Positions 24,401 to 32,502 of a stretch of 35,070 nucleotides of DNA are shown piece by piece. Position numbers and translations under genes: made by a program. Position 1 is the stretch's first letter. Every line of letters begins with the position of its first letter. Source of the stretch: an uncultured Clostridia bacterium (GTDB taxonomy: Bacteria; Bacillota; Clostridia; Oscillospirales; Acutalibacteraceae); contig CALFTN010000071.1 in NCBI GenBank assembly GCA_937916395.1, positions 1-35,070 on the forward strand, read 5' to 3'. The notes under the pieces were generated by a model that was not told where the DNA came from, made no database searches, and saw only the letters and a program-made list of their open reading frames with translations.

Positions 24401-24556
24401 ATCATCTGTTGCTTTTTTGTTGAGTGTGATTTCTTCCTTTGTAAATTCACGCTCTTCACCATCTTCGGCAAAGGCAACAATAGGAGCAACTGACATTAAA
24501 GCGAATACTAAAACAAACGCTAAAATGACACTCAAAGGTTTTTTCAATGCTGTCAT
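21458..24556 (-). CDS. BspA-like leucine-rich-repeat surface protein
   Basis: A 1032-residue secreted, membrane-anchored protein. The Sec signal peptide is MTALKKPLSVILAFVLVFAL... with a probable cut after AFA. More than 30 copies of the ~23-residue LRR_5 repeat follow, with the pattern I..AF..C..L..I..P; examples are IGDRAFMNCTSLKSV and IGKFAFKGCEKLVEVELP. Two stretches of the form GVLYNKKGSSLIMYPAAKQGA interrupt the repeats. A C-terminal transmembrane helix (VFIIAIVAIFVVICVVWYF) is followed by a ~45-residue charged, probably coiled-coil cytoplasmic tail. BspA proteins often mediate adhesion. The ATG at 24556 gives a standard signal peptide; a GTG six codons upstream is the alternative. Confidence 0.92.
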   Translation of the reverse strand: MTALKKPLSVILAFVLVFALMSVAPIVAFAEDGEEREFTKEEITLNKKATDDGFEYVRTSDGSAAILVGYVGTKSEIKIPSSINNLKVIEIADEAFLDNTVVVEVKMNSNVTKIGDRAFMNCTSLKSVGGLKSVTSFGESIFEGCTSLVDIAIPDTVVNIPARAFYGCTSLTDVEPHKNLKSVALDALEGSGWENAQPDGALSFGRICYGYKGNVTNLVIPEGVSIVEAYAFLGCEQIKSVTFGPDVEEIGLYAFQNCVNLETMTCGTAVSIIRAGAFKGCSSLKAADFSECTISTIGCESFSGCTSLQSVALHETLSDIGERSFEGTAFKTIEFGKNVNSIGKDAFLNNKALESIVVVEKNKEFSTVDGVLYNKKGSSLIMYPAAKQGAFTLPDAVEEIREGAFKNASLNDLTISKDSALNTIRNNAFEGSAIANISLPEAVTVINSETFKNAKNLKSVEIGSAVTYIAKSAFEGAKALKEISLPDALRDIATAAFKNTGLITVNVGNGVVRIGSEAFSDNTSLKEVVLGENLEKLGTGAFANCIALTKINLPASINDFDATAFAGCKSLKKIALSNDSTNYKITSGAIYTADGKTLVVVANNTTRTLKVAEGTEVISANAFDLARKIATITFPDSLKTVEGYALDTTAWYNAQNDGQIYAGKVLYKVTGNTPEVKIADGTLAISEGAVSNQKVKTVTIPNTVKIIGANAFKDSSIEKITIPASVVAIGNNAFQNVTSLEKVKLSKNLEVMGKAIFKDCSSLASITLPLTLKNIPVDAFLNCTSLTKVGFGSVETIGKFAFKGCEKLVEVELPTTLTELDPMSFYGCTSLEAVNVAEGNTSFKSTEGVVISADEEGNFNTLALYPAGKQGAYEVAEDIKNIGDRAFYNCDKLTEIKFSNNIERIGVESFFDCDAIVTVTLPEGARNVGDYAFASCNELREFIVNSNLTEYPENVFDGCYYFNYDLVTINVTESSAVFIIAIVAIFVVICVVWYFKYQKKQVKQEQEIKEKIAERELLEKANKIKAEQEANK

Positions 24557-24614
24557 AAACACGCATCCCTTCACTAAAAATTCTGCATAACTATACTAGT
24601 TTACATACTACAAC

Positions 24615-24643
24615 ATTATACAATAACCCCATTCAGTTGTCAA
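24615..24643 (-). promoter_or_regulatory. Promoter of the BspA-like gene, embedded in an inverted repeat
   Basis: Minus strand consensus -35 TTGACA (24638-24643), 17-nt spacer, perfect -10 TATAAT (24615-24620). One arm of a 14-bp inverted repeat fills most of the spacer, so the promoter strength could depend on a protein or structure at this repeat. Confidence 0.85.
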
Positions 24644-24670
24644 GCAATCTACTCGTAACTGAATGGGGTT
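24625..24670. repeat. 14-bp inverted repeat (folD terminator and/or operator)
   Basis: AACCCCATTCAGTT and AACTGAATGGGGTT flank an 18-nt loop. It lies 58 nt downstream of folD and could be its terminator, but the T-run is poor. Overlap with the next promoter makes an operator role possible. Confidence 0.6.
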
Positions 24671-24727
24671 TTAAGGTTTAAAATTAACCAAATTTTCACA
24701 CGAATTTATGTGTAAGGTGTCGAACTA

Positions 24728-25567
24728 TTATTCTTCTACTGCCCTTACTGTATTCTCAAGAAGCATTGTTATTGTCATCGGACCCACACCACCAGGAACA
24801 GGTGTAATGTAAGAGACCTTTTTCTCTACATTAATGAAGTCAACATCGCCACACAGCTTACCATCTTCATCTCTGTTCATACCAACGTCAATCACCACAG
24901 CACCTTGTTTTACCATATCTTCTGTAACAAATCTTGTTTTTCCTACCGCTGCAACAAGAATATCTGCTGAAAGTGTTTCTTCCTTTAAATTCGCTGTTTT
25001 TGAATGACAGATTTCAACTGTACCATTTTCTTTTAAAAGAAGCATAGCCATAGGCTTACCTACAATATTACTTCTGCCAATAACAACACATTTTTTACCT
25101 GCGACCGAAATGTTGTAGAAACTTAACATTTCCATAATTCCTGCAGGCGTACAAGGCAAGAATGTATAATCACCAATCATTATATGACCTACATTCTGTG
25201 GATGAAAAGCGTCAACATCCTTTTCAGGAGAAATTGTATTAATAACCGCATCTTCATTTATATGCTTCGGCAAAGGCAACTGACATAAAATGCCATTTAC
25301 TCTATCATCATTATTAAGCTTTACAACAAGCTCTTTCAATTCCTCTTCGGTTGTACTTTCTGGTAAAGCATACTCAAAAGATTCAACACCAACCTCAAGG
25401 CAACCTTTTTTCTTATTATTCACATACACACGAGAAGCAGGATTTTCCCCAACAATAATAACAGCAAGACCAACCGATTTACCTTGTGCTTTTAATGCTT
25501 CAACACGTTTTTTAATTTGTTCTCGCTTTTCTTTTGCTACTTTTTTACCATCAATAATAACTGCCAT
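24728..25567 (-). CDS. folD: Bifunctional methylenetetrahydrofolate dehydrogenase/cyclohydrolase
   Basis: Converts 5,10-methylene-THF to 10-formyl-THF with NADP+, feeding purine and formyl-methionine synthesis. The 279-residue protein has the active-site motif YVNNKKKG (Tyr48, Lys52), GILCQLPLPKHI, the nucleotide-binding GRSNIVGKPMAMLL, and PVPGGVGPMTITMLLENT. Its ATG overlaps the lgt stop by one base (TAATG), so translation is probably coupled. Standard family length. Confidence 0.97.
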   Translation of the reverse strand: MAVIIDGKKVAKEKREQIKKRVEALKAQGKSVGLAVIIVGENPASRVYVNNKKKGCLEVGVESFEYALPESTTEEELKELVVKLNNDDRVNGILCQLPLPKHINEDAVINTISPEKDVDAFHPQNVGHIMIGDYTFLPCTPAGIMEMLSFYNISVAGKKCVVIGRSNIVGKPMAMLLLKENGTVEICHSKTANLKEETLSADILVAAVGKTRFVTEDMVKQGAVVIDVGMNRDEDGKLCGDVDFINVEKKVSYITPVPGGVGPMTITMLLENTVRAVEE

Positions 25568-26601
25568 TACTCTTCGTCCTTTTTATTATCATTTGCAAAA
25601 TCTTTGTTTTCTTTTTCTTCAATTACCGGCTTATTTTTCTTTGATTTTTTCACTTGTTTTTCATCAGCAGGGAAATAGTCAACACCTTCTATTAAAACCG
25701 GCTTTTTTCTTAAGCTCAAAAGCTTAAATACAAGCACAACAGTACAAACTACCACAATAGCAATTGATAAAACCTGTGATACTCTTAAATCTGTATTTCC
25801 TATATAAAGACTGTCAGTTCGAAGCCCTTCTACAACAGTTCTTTCAAGACCGTACCAAATACCATAGCAAAGGAAGGTCTGACCACTGAATTTTCTGAAT
25901 TTACGTGTAATTATATAAAGCACAAGAACACCTAACATACACCAAGCAAATTCATAAAAAAATGTAGGATGAACAAAAAGATTGTTTTCTTCAATATACC
26001 CAGAAACATTCCAGACATCCTCAAGTCCATAGAGTTCAGGATGTGCTTCTATGTACGAAATGACTTTATCACTCATCATTCCGTAATTGCCATTTGTAAA
26101 TACACCGAATGCTTCTTGATTTGCATAGTTGCCCCATCTGCCTATACCCTGACCTATAAGAAGTGACATACCAGCACAATCAAGCAAATTATAGAAATTA
26201 AGCTTCTCTAATTTGCAAGTGATAAATGCTGCAATAATACCACCTATAATACCACCGTATATAGCAAGTCCTCCTCGCCATATCTGAAAAATCTCAGCAG
26301 GGTGAACACTGTAATAATCCCACTGGAATATTACATAATAAGCTCTTGCACACACTATTCCGCCGAACATACCATAAATTAAAACATCAACCATCTTGCT
26401 TAAATCCATTTTCCATGTATAAGCAATTCTACCACCGAAAAGTGCTGCTAAAACAAGTCCAAATGCAATAATTACACCATACCATTTAATAGAATACACC
26501 TGTCCGTTTATCATAAACTCACAAAAAACAGATGAAACATCAAAAGTCTTTTCAATTCCGCCAAAGGTAACTCTTGAAAAATCTGCAAACCATTCAACCA
26601 T
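25567..26601 (-). CDS. lgt: Prolipoprotein diacylglyceryl transferase
   Basis: Membrane enzyme that attaches diacylglycerol from phosphatidylglycerol to the lipobox cysteine of lipoproteins. The 344-residue protein has about seven hydrophobic segments. It has the family motifs IKWYGVIIAFG, RGGLAIYGGIIGG and the Lgt signature GQGIGRWGNYANQEAFG with its essential Arg and Asn. The position of the E. coli essential His103 appears to be Tyr (IYGG), a variant I associate with clostridial Lgt. A ~45-residue Lys/Glu-rich cytoplasmic tail follows the last helix. It lies between yfmH and folD. Confidence 0.95.
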   Translation of the reverse strand: MVEWFADFSRVTFGGIEKTFDVSSVFCEFMINGQVYSIKWYGVIIAFGLVLAALFGGRIAYTWKMDLSKMVDVLIYGMFGGIVCARAYYVIFQWDYYSVHPAEIFQIWRGGLAIYGGIIGGIIAAFITCKLEKLNFYNLLDCAGMSLLIGQGIGRWGNYANQEAFGVFTNGNYGMMSDKVISYIEAHPELYGLEDVWNVSGYIEENNLFVHPTFFYEFAWCMLGVLVLYIITRKFRKFSGQTFLCYGIWYGLERTVVEGLRTDSLYIGNTDLRVSQVLSIAIVVVCTVVLVFKLLSLRKKPVLIEGVDYFPADEKQVKKSKKNKPVIEEKENKDFANDNKKDEE

Positions 26602-26615
26602 AATTTTATCTCCTA

Positions 26616-27890
26616 TTATATTTCTTTAGGATTAACAACAGAAAGAACTGCTCTTTCCTTATCAAATGAATTTTTCAATAAATCATAACAATATTCTGCT
26701 GTAATTTCTTGTAAAACCTTAAACTCTGAGAAAAGGTCATCATTTTCGAAATGAGAAACGACAAGACCATTTGCAATTGTATCAACATCTGTAAATGCTC
26801 TTACAGTCTTACCATAATGCTTCTTTCTCACAATTTCGAACTCTTCGCTACTAAAACCTTTTTCTTTGAATTCTGTGATTTTTTCATGAATACGCAAAGA
26901 AACCTTCTTTGGGTCAGACGATTCACCAGAGAACATTGGCACAGCATAGCCGTGACCATTAAAATATTCCGTTGAGAATGTATCGTTTATAAGACCTTCA
27001 TCAAGAAGCTCTTTATATAAATCTGAACTTTGACCTGCAACCATATCTAAAATAAGACTTTTTCCTATTGTTTCTTTTATAGTTCTTTCAGGTGTTTCGT
27101 GGTTTTCTTTATACCCAAAACAGAAAACAGGTGTTATAAGCGCAAGTTTTTCTTCAATGTATTGCTTCACTATTTCTTCAGGTTCATTTTTAAAAGCTCT
27201 TTCAACTGTAACTGGCTCATCTGCTGTAAGAAGTCTGTCTGCAATTTCAATTACCTCTTCCACAGTTACATTACCAGCAACCGCAAGAGCCATATTTGAA
27301 AGATTATAGAACGTATTGTAGCAGGAAAAAAGCATTTCTGCAGTTATTTCTGAAATAGAATGTTTTGTTCCTGCAATATCAATTTTAACAGGGTGATTGT
27401 GGAACATACCACCTAACATATTAAAAAGACAAACCCAGTCAGGTAAATCTTTATACATATCAATTTCCTGACCAATAATACCCTGTTCTTTTTGCACAGT
27501 CTCTTCTGTAAAATAAGGATGTCTTACAAAATCAAGCAAAATTTCAAAATTTTCTTTAAAATGGCCTGTGCAAGTAAAAAGATAGCAGGTTCTGTCAAAG
27601 CTTGTGTAAGCATTTGCTGATGCACCTGTTTTTGCATATCGCTGAAAAGCATCCAGCTCTTCACTTTCAAACAGCTTGTGCTCAAGAAAATGAGCGGTAC
27701 CCTCTGGAATTTCTATAAAATCCTTTTTATCACTTCTTTTGAAGCGTGTATCTATAGAACCGTACTTCGTTCCAAAAACAGCATAGGTTTGCGCATAATC
27801 CTTTTTAGGATAAACAAAAATTTTAAGTCCTGATTTATGGTCTATGGAATAATAGCCTTCATCTAAAACATCATTTTTAATATATTCCAT
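26616..27890 (-). CDS. yfmH: M16-family zinc peptidase, YfmH-like
   Basis: Cytosolic metallopeptidase of the pitrilysin/insulinase family. The 424-residue frame has the inverted zinc motif HFLEH (His67, Glu70, His71) and the downstream ligand region GQEIDMYKDLP. It is paired with an inactive M16 partner, as in the B. subtilis YfmF/YfmH pair linked to elongation factor P modification. The ATG at 27890 overlaps the partner's stop codon (TAATG) and follows GAGGGGG. A frame extended by three codons lacks this logic. Symbol by family resemblance. Confidence 0.85.
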   Translation of the reverse strand: MEYIKNDVLDEGYYSIDHKSGLKIFVYPKKDYAQTYAVFGTKYGSIDTRFKRSDKKDFIEIPEGTAHFLEHKLFESEELDAFQRYAKTGASANAYTSFDRTCYLFTCTGHFKENFEILLDFVRHPYFTEETVQKEQGIIGQEIDMYKDLPDWVCLFNMLGGMFHNHPVKIDIAGTKHSISEITAEMLFSCYNTFYNLSNMALAVAGNVTVEEVIEIADRLLTADEPVTVERAFKNEPEEIVKQYIEEKLALITPVFCFGYKENHETPERTIKETIGKSLILDMVAGQSSDLYKELLDEGLINDTFSTEYFNGHGYAVPMFSGESSDPKKVSLRIHEKITEFKEKGFSSEEFEIVRKKHYGKTVRAFTDVDTIANGLVVSHFENDDLFSEFKVLQEITAEYCYDLLKNSFDKERAVLSVVNPKEI

Positions 27891-29185
27891 TATTCGCAAG
27901 CCCCCTCTTCATCTTCTGTGCCCTCTAACATAAATACTGTATCAAGTGTTACATCATTTGCTGCTCTGATAACATCCTCTTTTGTGACAACCTTAAACAT
28001 ATTTATATAATCTTCCGGATACAAATATTCACTATGCTCAATTTGTGTTGTAAACCACGAATCAAGAGCTTCAGGGCTATCACTTACACTTTTAAAAGCA
28101 TCTTCAAGTGATTTCTTTGAAGCCTCTAAATCTTCTTCGGTAAAATTACCCTTTTTAATTTCCTCAAGTTGGTCAAGAATAGCTGTTTTTGCTTTTTCTT
28201 CATTAAAGCTCTCAATACCACTTTGCACAAGCATAATTCCCTTCGCCCTAATCATTCTTGAAGAACAATAATAGCAAAGGCTCATTTCTTCTCTTACAAC
28301 CTTGAAGAGCTTTGAGTTTGGATTACCGCCGAAAACATCTGACATAATTCGCTTTGCAGCGTAATCATCATTACGGTCTTTCATGCCTAATCTGAAGCCC
28401 ATTACAAGCTTCCCCTGTTTTACAGGAGCTGTTTCTTTAACATAAGTAACGTCTTCAGCTTTCTCTACATAAAGCGTTTCGCCTTTTTGTGGCGCTCTTT
28501 CCGTACTTTCAGCATAATCGATAAAGAGCTTTTTTATGCTCTCTGTTTCGACACTACCATTTGCACTGACAGACAAAAGCACTTTTGATTCTTTTAAAAG
28601 CTTCTTATAAGCCTCTGTGAGTTTTTCCTTTGTAATAGCATTAATATCCTCTATGGTACCTAATCTGTTGATACCATAAAGCTCATCTTCACACATTATT
28701 TCCTCTAAACGATTTTTAGCATATACTCTTTTATCGCTGATTTCTGCACCTAATTGCTCTGCAAGAAGTCTTTTTTCGCTCTCGACTTCATCCTCTAAAA
28801 ACATACCGTTAACCAATTTAGGTCTATAAACAAGCTCAAACAAAACCTTGCAGCATTCCTCTACAATGTTTTCTTTATGGAGTGCAAATCGGTCATCAAT
28901 AGAGCAAATAGCAAGCTTCAAAATCTGATTTTCGCCTATTTTCGACACATCAACACCTATTTCTGCCCCATAAAGAGTTGCTAATCTTTTTTCAAGCAAG
29001 GTAAGTGTAGGGAATTTTTCTGATGAACGTGTAAGAATGTTCGGAATCAATGCAAAAAGTGATGCATCGTCTGATAATGGAATCATAAAACTCAAGGACG
29101 CACATGCAGTTTTAAAACCTTCTGCTTTAACAGTACAAAAATCAATGCTTTTGCCAATTTCTTTAAAGTCAAATGTGTATTTCAA
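27890..29185 (-). CDS. yfmF: M16-family inactive partner subunit, YfmF-like, TTG start
   Basis: A 431-residue M16-fold protein without the HxxEH zinc motif, hence probably a structural or substrate-binding partner of the adjacent YfmH. Typical segments are ATLYGAEIGVDVSKIGENQI near the N-terminus and VFGGNPNSKLFKVVREEMSLCYYCSS in the second half. The TTG at 29185 has AGGAG 7 nt upstream. ATGs further upstream (29215 and beyond) have no ribosome binding site and overlap a possible promoter (-10 TAAAAT at 29214-29219). First gene of yfmF-yfmH-lgt-folD. Confidence 0.8.
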   Translation of the reverse strand: MKYTFDFKEIGKSIDFCTVKAEGFKTACASLSFMIPLSDDASLFALIPNILTRSSEKFPTLTLLEKRLATLYGAEIGVDVSKIGENQILKLAICSIDDRFALHKENIVEECCKVLFELVYRPKLVNGMFLEDEVESEKRLLAEQLGAEISDKRVYAKNRLEEIMCEDELYGINRLGTIEDINAITKEKLTEAYKKLLKESKVLLSVSANGSVETESIKKLFIDYAESTERAPQKGETLYVEKAEDVTYVKETAPVKQGKLVMGFRLGMKDRNDDYAAKRIMSDVFGGNPNSKLFKVVREEMSLCYYCSSRMIRAKGIMLVQSGIESFNEEKAKTAILDQLEEIKKGNFTEEDLEASKKSLEDAFKSVSDSPEALDSWFTTQIEHSEYLYPEDYINMFKVVTKEDVIRAANDVTLDTVFMLEGTEDEEGACE

Positions 29186-29334
29186 AGAATCACTCCTAAG
29201 ATTAATTCCTTTCATTTTACCACATTCAACCAAATTTTTCCATAGTTTTTTACTATTTCTCATACAAAAATCCCCATTCATTGAAATATGCCTTTATTAT
29301 TGCCAATTTTTACAATTTATACATAGGTTTTCGA

Positions 29335-29363
29335 TTGACAAAAGTTAGAGTATGTGCTAATAT
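29335..29363 (+). promoter_or_regulatory. Promoter of yebC
   Basis: -35 TTGACA (29335-29340), 17-nt spacer, -10 TAATAT (29358-29363), about 50 nt before the yebC ATG, which has the ribosome binding site GAAGGAG. Confidence 0.8.
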
Positions 29364-29412
29364 AACTCAGTTAAAAACATTATATATATTACTTTCCGAA
29401 GGAGTTTTATAA

Positions 29413-30156
29413 ATGTCAGGACATTCAAAATGGAGTACAATTAAAAGAAAGAAAGAAAAAACAGACGGCGCAAGAGCAAAGGTTTTCACAAAAATCGGCA
29501 GAGAAATTGCTGTTGCAGTTCGTGAAGGCGGACCAGACCCTGCTGGTAACTCAAAATTAAAAGACGTTATTGCAAAAGCAAAGGCTAACAACGTACCAAA
29601 CGAAAACATTGAAAGAATTATTAAAAAAGCTGCCGGTGATACATCAACAGAAAACTATGAAAACATCGTTTATGAAGGCTATGGCCCAGCTGGTATTGCA
29701 GTAGTTGTTGAAGCTCTTACTGATAACCGTAACCGTACTGCTGGTGACGTTCGTCACTACTTCGACAAATTCGGTGGCAATATGGGTACATCTGGTTGCG
29801 TTATGTTTATGTTTGACCGTTTCGGTGTTATTATTGTTGAAAAATATGGTGTTGACGAAGAAAAGCTTATGGAAGACGCTATTGAATGTGGTGCAACAGA
29901 TTTTCTTACTGATGACGAAGAAATCTTTGAAATCCGTACTGAACCTAATGATTTAGGTGCTGTAAGTGGTGACCTTGAAGCAAAAGGTTATAAATTTGTT
30001 TCTGCTGAGGTTGCTTATATTCCTCAGACTTACACTCGTCTTGAAGACCAAGACCAGATGAAGCAAATGAGCAGAATGTTAGAAATGTTTGAGGATAATG
30101 ATGACATTCAGGCTGTTTGGCACAACTGGGAAAATGAAGACGAATACGAAGGTTAA
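29413..30156 (+). CDS. yebC: YebC/TACO1-family protein
   Basis: Member of the DUF28 family, long annotated as transcriptional regulators and more recently linked to relief of ribosome stalling at proline-rich stretches. The 247-residue protein has the hallmark start MSGHSKWSTIKRKKEKTD, the positively charged N-terminal domain, VYEGYGPAGIAVVVEALTDN, and FGGNMGTSGCVMFMF. Length is normal. It is monocistronic in appearance; the SRP RNA promoter follows 17 nt after the stop. Confidence 0.93.
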   Translation: MSGHSKWSTIKRKKEKTDGARAKVFTKIGREIAVAVREGGPDPAGNSKLKDVIAKAKANNVPNENIERIIKKAAGDTSTENYENIVYEGYGPAGIAVVVEALTDNRNRTAGDVRHYFDKFGGNMGTSGCVMFMFDRFGVIIVEKYGVDEEKLMEDAIECGATDFLTDDEEIFEIRTEPNDLGAVSGDLEAKGYKFVSAEVAYIPQTYTRLEDQDQMKQMSRMLEMFEDNDDIQAVWHNWENEDEYEG

Positions 30157-30173
30157 TTTTCGTACGATTTCTA

Positions 30174-30202
30174 TTGATTTTTGAATTCAAATAAGTTATA
30201 AT
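30174..30202 (+). promoter_or_regulatory. Promoter of SRP RNA
   Basis: -35 TTGATT (30174-30179), 17-nt spacer, perfect -10 TATAAT (30197-30202). The predicted start near 30210 coincides with the 5' arm of the SRP RNA helix. Confidence 0.8.
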
Positions 30203-30210
30203 ACTTACCT

Positions 30211-30357
30211 AAAGCACACTCAGCTCCGTCATGCGACGAGTGGGTCCTGTGCGACGGGGCACCGTGAACCATGTCAGGCGGGGAACCGAGCAGCATTAAG
30301 CGGATCGTTCTGTGCGCCACAGTCCGCCTATTCGTCGTATGACCGAGTTGAGTGTTT
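30211..30357 (+). ncRNA. ffs: Signal recognition particle RNA
   Basis: Scaffold RNA of the SRP; it binds Ffh and FtsY for co-translational membrane targeting. The diagnostic Ffh-binding core is GTGAACC...TCAGGCGGGGAACC...GAGCAGCATTAAGCGG (about 30271-30312). The flanks pair along their length (CACTCAGCTC with GAGTTGAGTG; GTCATGCGACGA with TCGTCGTATGAC), giving a ~147-nt rod. It is longer than the E. coli 4.5S RNA, but I see no B. subtilis-type Alu domain. The ffs-dnaX-ybaB-recR order is widespread in Firmicutes. Ends are approximate. Confidence 0.93.
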
Positions 30358-30382
30358 TATTTATTATTGAGAGGTGAGCTAA

Positions 30383-32128
30383 ATGCATAAGGCACTTTAC
30401 AGAAAATGGCGTCCGCAGGTTTTCAGTGACGTTTCTGGTCAAAGTCATATAACAGAAACTCTGATGCACGAGGTTGAAGTAGGCAGACTTTCACACGCCT
30501 ATCTTTTCACCGGCTCACGTGGTACAGGTAAAACAACCTGTGCAAAAATTCTTTCAAAAGCCGTTAACTGTCTTAATCCACAAAACGGTAACCCATGTAA
30601 CGAATGTGAAGTGTGCCGTGGCATTGATGAGGGTTCAATTTTAGATGTTACTGAAATTGACGCAGCAAGTAATAATGGTGTTGATAACATCCGTGATTTA
30701 CGTGAAGAGGCAAACTTCACCCCAGCAGTTGCAAAATACAGAGTTTATATCATAGACGAGGTTCACATGCTCTCAACCGGTGCTTTCAACGCACTTTTAA
30801 AAACTCTCGAAGAGCCACCAAGTCACGTACTCTTTATTCTTGCAACCACAGAAGTTCATATGCTCCCTGCTACAATTCTTTCAAGATGTCAGCGTTTTGA
30901 TTTCAGAAGAATTCCACCAGAAGATATAGCAAAAAGGCTCTTGCTTGTGGCTGAAAAAGAAAACCTAAATTTAGCTGAGGATGCAGCAATCCTTATTGCA
31001 AGAATCGCTGACGGTGCTCTTAGAGATGCACTTTCTATTCTTGACCAATGTGCAAGCTTCAGCGAAGAAATAACTTTAGGTATTGTAAGCAAGGCTGCTG
31101 GTCTTTTGGGTAGGGATTATCTTTTCGAAATTTCTGACGCAATAAAAAATCAGGACAGTTCTGGTGTTTTAAGTATTATTGACAGACTTCACGCTTCTTC
31201 CTGTGATATGGAAAGGCTTATAAATGAATTAGTTAATCATTTTAGAAACGTAATGATTGCTAAGACAACAAAAAATCCAGAAGAATTTATTGTATGTACA
31301 CCAGATGAGCTTAATCGCTATAAAGACTATTCATCATCTATAACATACGGCACAATTCTTTATATAATGGAAACACTCACTACCGAATCTGCACAACTCA
31401 AATATAGTGCACACCAGAGAGCAAAGGTTGAAACAATGCTTATAAGACTTTGCTCCCCTAAGCTTTCTACAGAAATTTCTGCTCTTGTATCAAGAATAGA
31501 TGAATTACAAGCACAGATTATGATGTTAAAAGCAGGAAGTGTTTCTGCAATTCCAACAACTCCACAACCACAAATAACTGAACCTATCAAAGAAAATCCA
31601 GTTATTGAAGAAGCACCACCAATTGCAGAACCAGCAGTGGTGTCAAGTCCTGAACCTTTACAGGATGAAACAACGCAATATACAAGGGTTGATGAACCTT
31701 CATTACCACCAGAACCACCTATTTCTGCTCCAGTAATGAAAGAACCAGTTATCCCTAAAGCTCCCGTGGATATGACATTAGTAACCGAGTCTGACAAGGC
31801 ACAACCCTTTACAGCTTGGGCTAATTGTTTAGAGCAATTATCAAAAATAAGCAAACCTCTTTACCCAATGTTACAAGGTTCAGAAGCATACAGAGCTGGT
31901 AACACTGTTTTTATAAAAGCAAAAAACACAGCATTCCCTGCACTTTTCAAAGTGAAAATGAATTTTGATGCAATAAGCGACGCGATAGTGAGAGCCACAG
32001 GCGAAAAATTAAGACCCGCTATTTACACAGATGGTGAATCACCTATTGCAAACGAAGGTGCAGAACCTATTGATGTTTTAATATCAAAACTCAACAAAAT
32101 GCAGATTGATTTTATAGTAGAAGAATAA
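30383..32128 (+). CDS. dnaX: DNA polymerase III subunits gamma/tau
   Basis: Clamp-loader ATPase of the replisome. The 581-residue protein has Walker A GSRGTGKT (44-51) and the four zinc cysteines C63, C72, C75 and C78. It also has Walker B IIDEVHML, the sensor region LKTLEEPPSHVLFILATTE and the arginine-finger motif SRC. A Pro/Glu-rich linker (about 390-470) separates the AAA+ part from the tau C-terminal domain that contacts polymerase. Its ribosome binding site GAGAGGTGAGC is 2-3 nt closer than usual. It follows ffs and precedes ybaB by 26 nt. Confidence 0.96.
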   Translation: MHKALYRKWRPQVFSDVSGQSHITETLMHEVEVGRLSHAYLFTGSRGTGKTTCAKILSKAVNCLNPQNGNPCNECEVCRGIDEGSILDVTEIDAASNNGVDNIRDLREEANFTPAVAKYRVYIIDEVHMLSTGAFNALLKTLEEPPSHVLFILATTEVHMLPATILSRCQRFDFRRIPPEDIAKRLLLVAEKENLNLAEDAAILIARIADGALRDALSILDQCASFSEEITLGIVSKAAGLLGRDYLFEISDAIKNQDSSGVLSIIDRLHASSCDMERLINELVNHFRNVMIAKTTKNPEEFIVCTPDELNRYKDYSSSITYGTILYIMETLTTESAQLKYSAHQRAKVETMLIRLCSPKLSTEISALVSRIDELQAQIMMLKAGSVSAIPTTPQPQITEPIKENPVIEEAPPIAEPAVVSSPEPLQDETTQYTRVDEPSLPPEPPISAPVMKEPVIPKAPVDMTLVTESDKAQPFTAWANCLEQLSKISKPLYPMLQGSEAYRAGNTVFIKAKNTAFPALFKVKMNFDAISDAIVRATGEKLRPAIYTDGESPIANEGAEPIDVLISKLNKMQIDFIVEE

Positions 32129-32154
32129 ATTTCTGAAAAGGATGGTACAATAAA

Positions 32155-32499
32155 ATGAAAGCAAGAATTCCTAACCAAGGCGGTAACTCACAAGCTAATA
32201 TGATGAAAAAAATTCAGGATATGCAAAACGAAATGGCTCGTGTTCAACAAGAAGTTGAAGAGAGCGAATTTGAAGCATGCTCTGGCGGTGGTGCTGTTGA
32301 AGTAAAAGTTAACGGCAAACACGAAATTCTTTCAGTTAACATTAAACCAGAAGTTGTTGACCCAGATGATATAGAAATTCTTTCAGATATGATTGTTGCA
32401 GCTACAAATGAAGCGTTGAGAAAAGCATCTGAAACAATGGAACAAAAAATGGGTGGCGTAACAAGTGGTCTTGGCTTACCTTCTGGTTTTGGCTTTTAA
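32155..32499 (+). CDS. ybaB: YbaB/EbfC nucleoid-associated protein
   Basis: Small dimeric DNA-binding protein. Its 114 residues include MMKKIQDMQNEMARVQQEVE (N-terminal helix), the core GGGAVEVKVNGKHEILSVNI, and a Gly-rich C-terminus. It nearly always lies between dnaX and recR, as here; recR starts 3 nt after its stop. Exact role unsettled; it is linked to chromosome organisation and possibly RecR-dependent repair. Confidence 0.93.
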   Translation: MKARIPNQGGNSQANMMKKIQDMQNEMARVQQEVEESEFEACSGGGAVEVKVNGKHEILSVNIKPEVVDPDDIEILSDMIVAATNEALRKASETMEQKMGGVTSGLGLPSGFGF

Positions 32500-32502
32500 T
32501 CC

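Noticed and set aside
31360..31854. 164-codon minus-strand frame inside dnaX
   Set aside because: Low-complexity reflection of the Pro/Glu-rich dnaX linker; no ribosome binding site.
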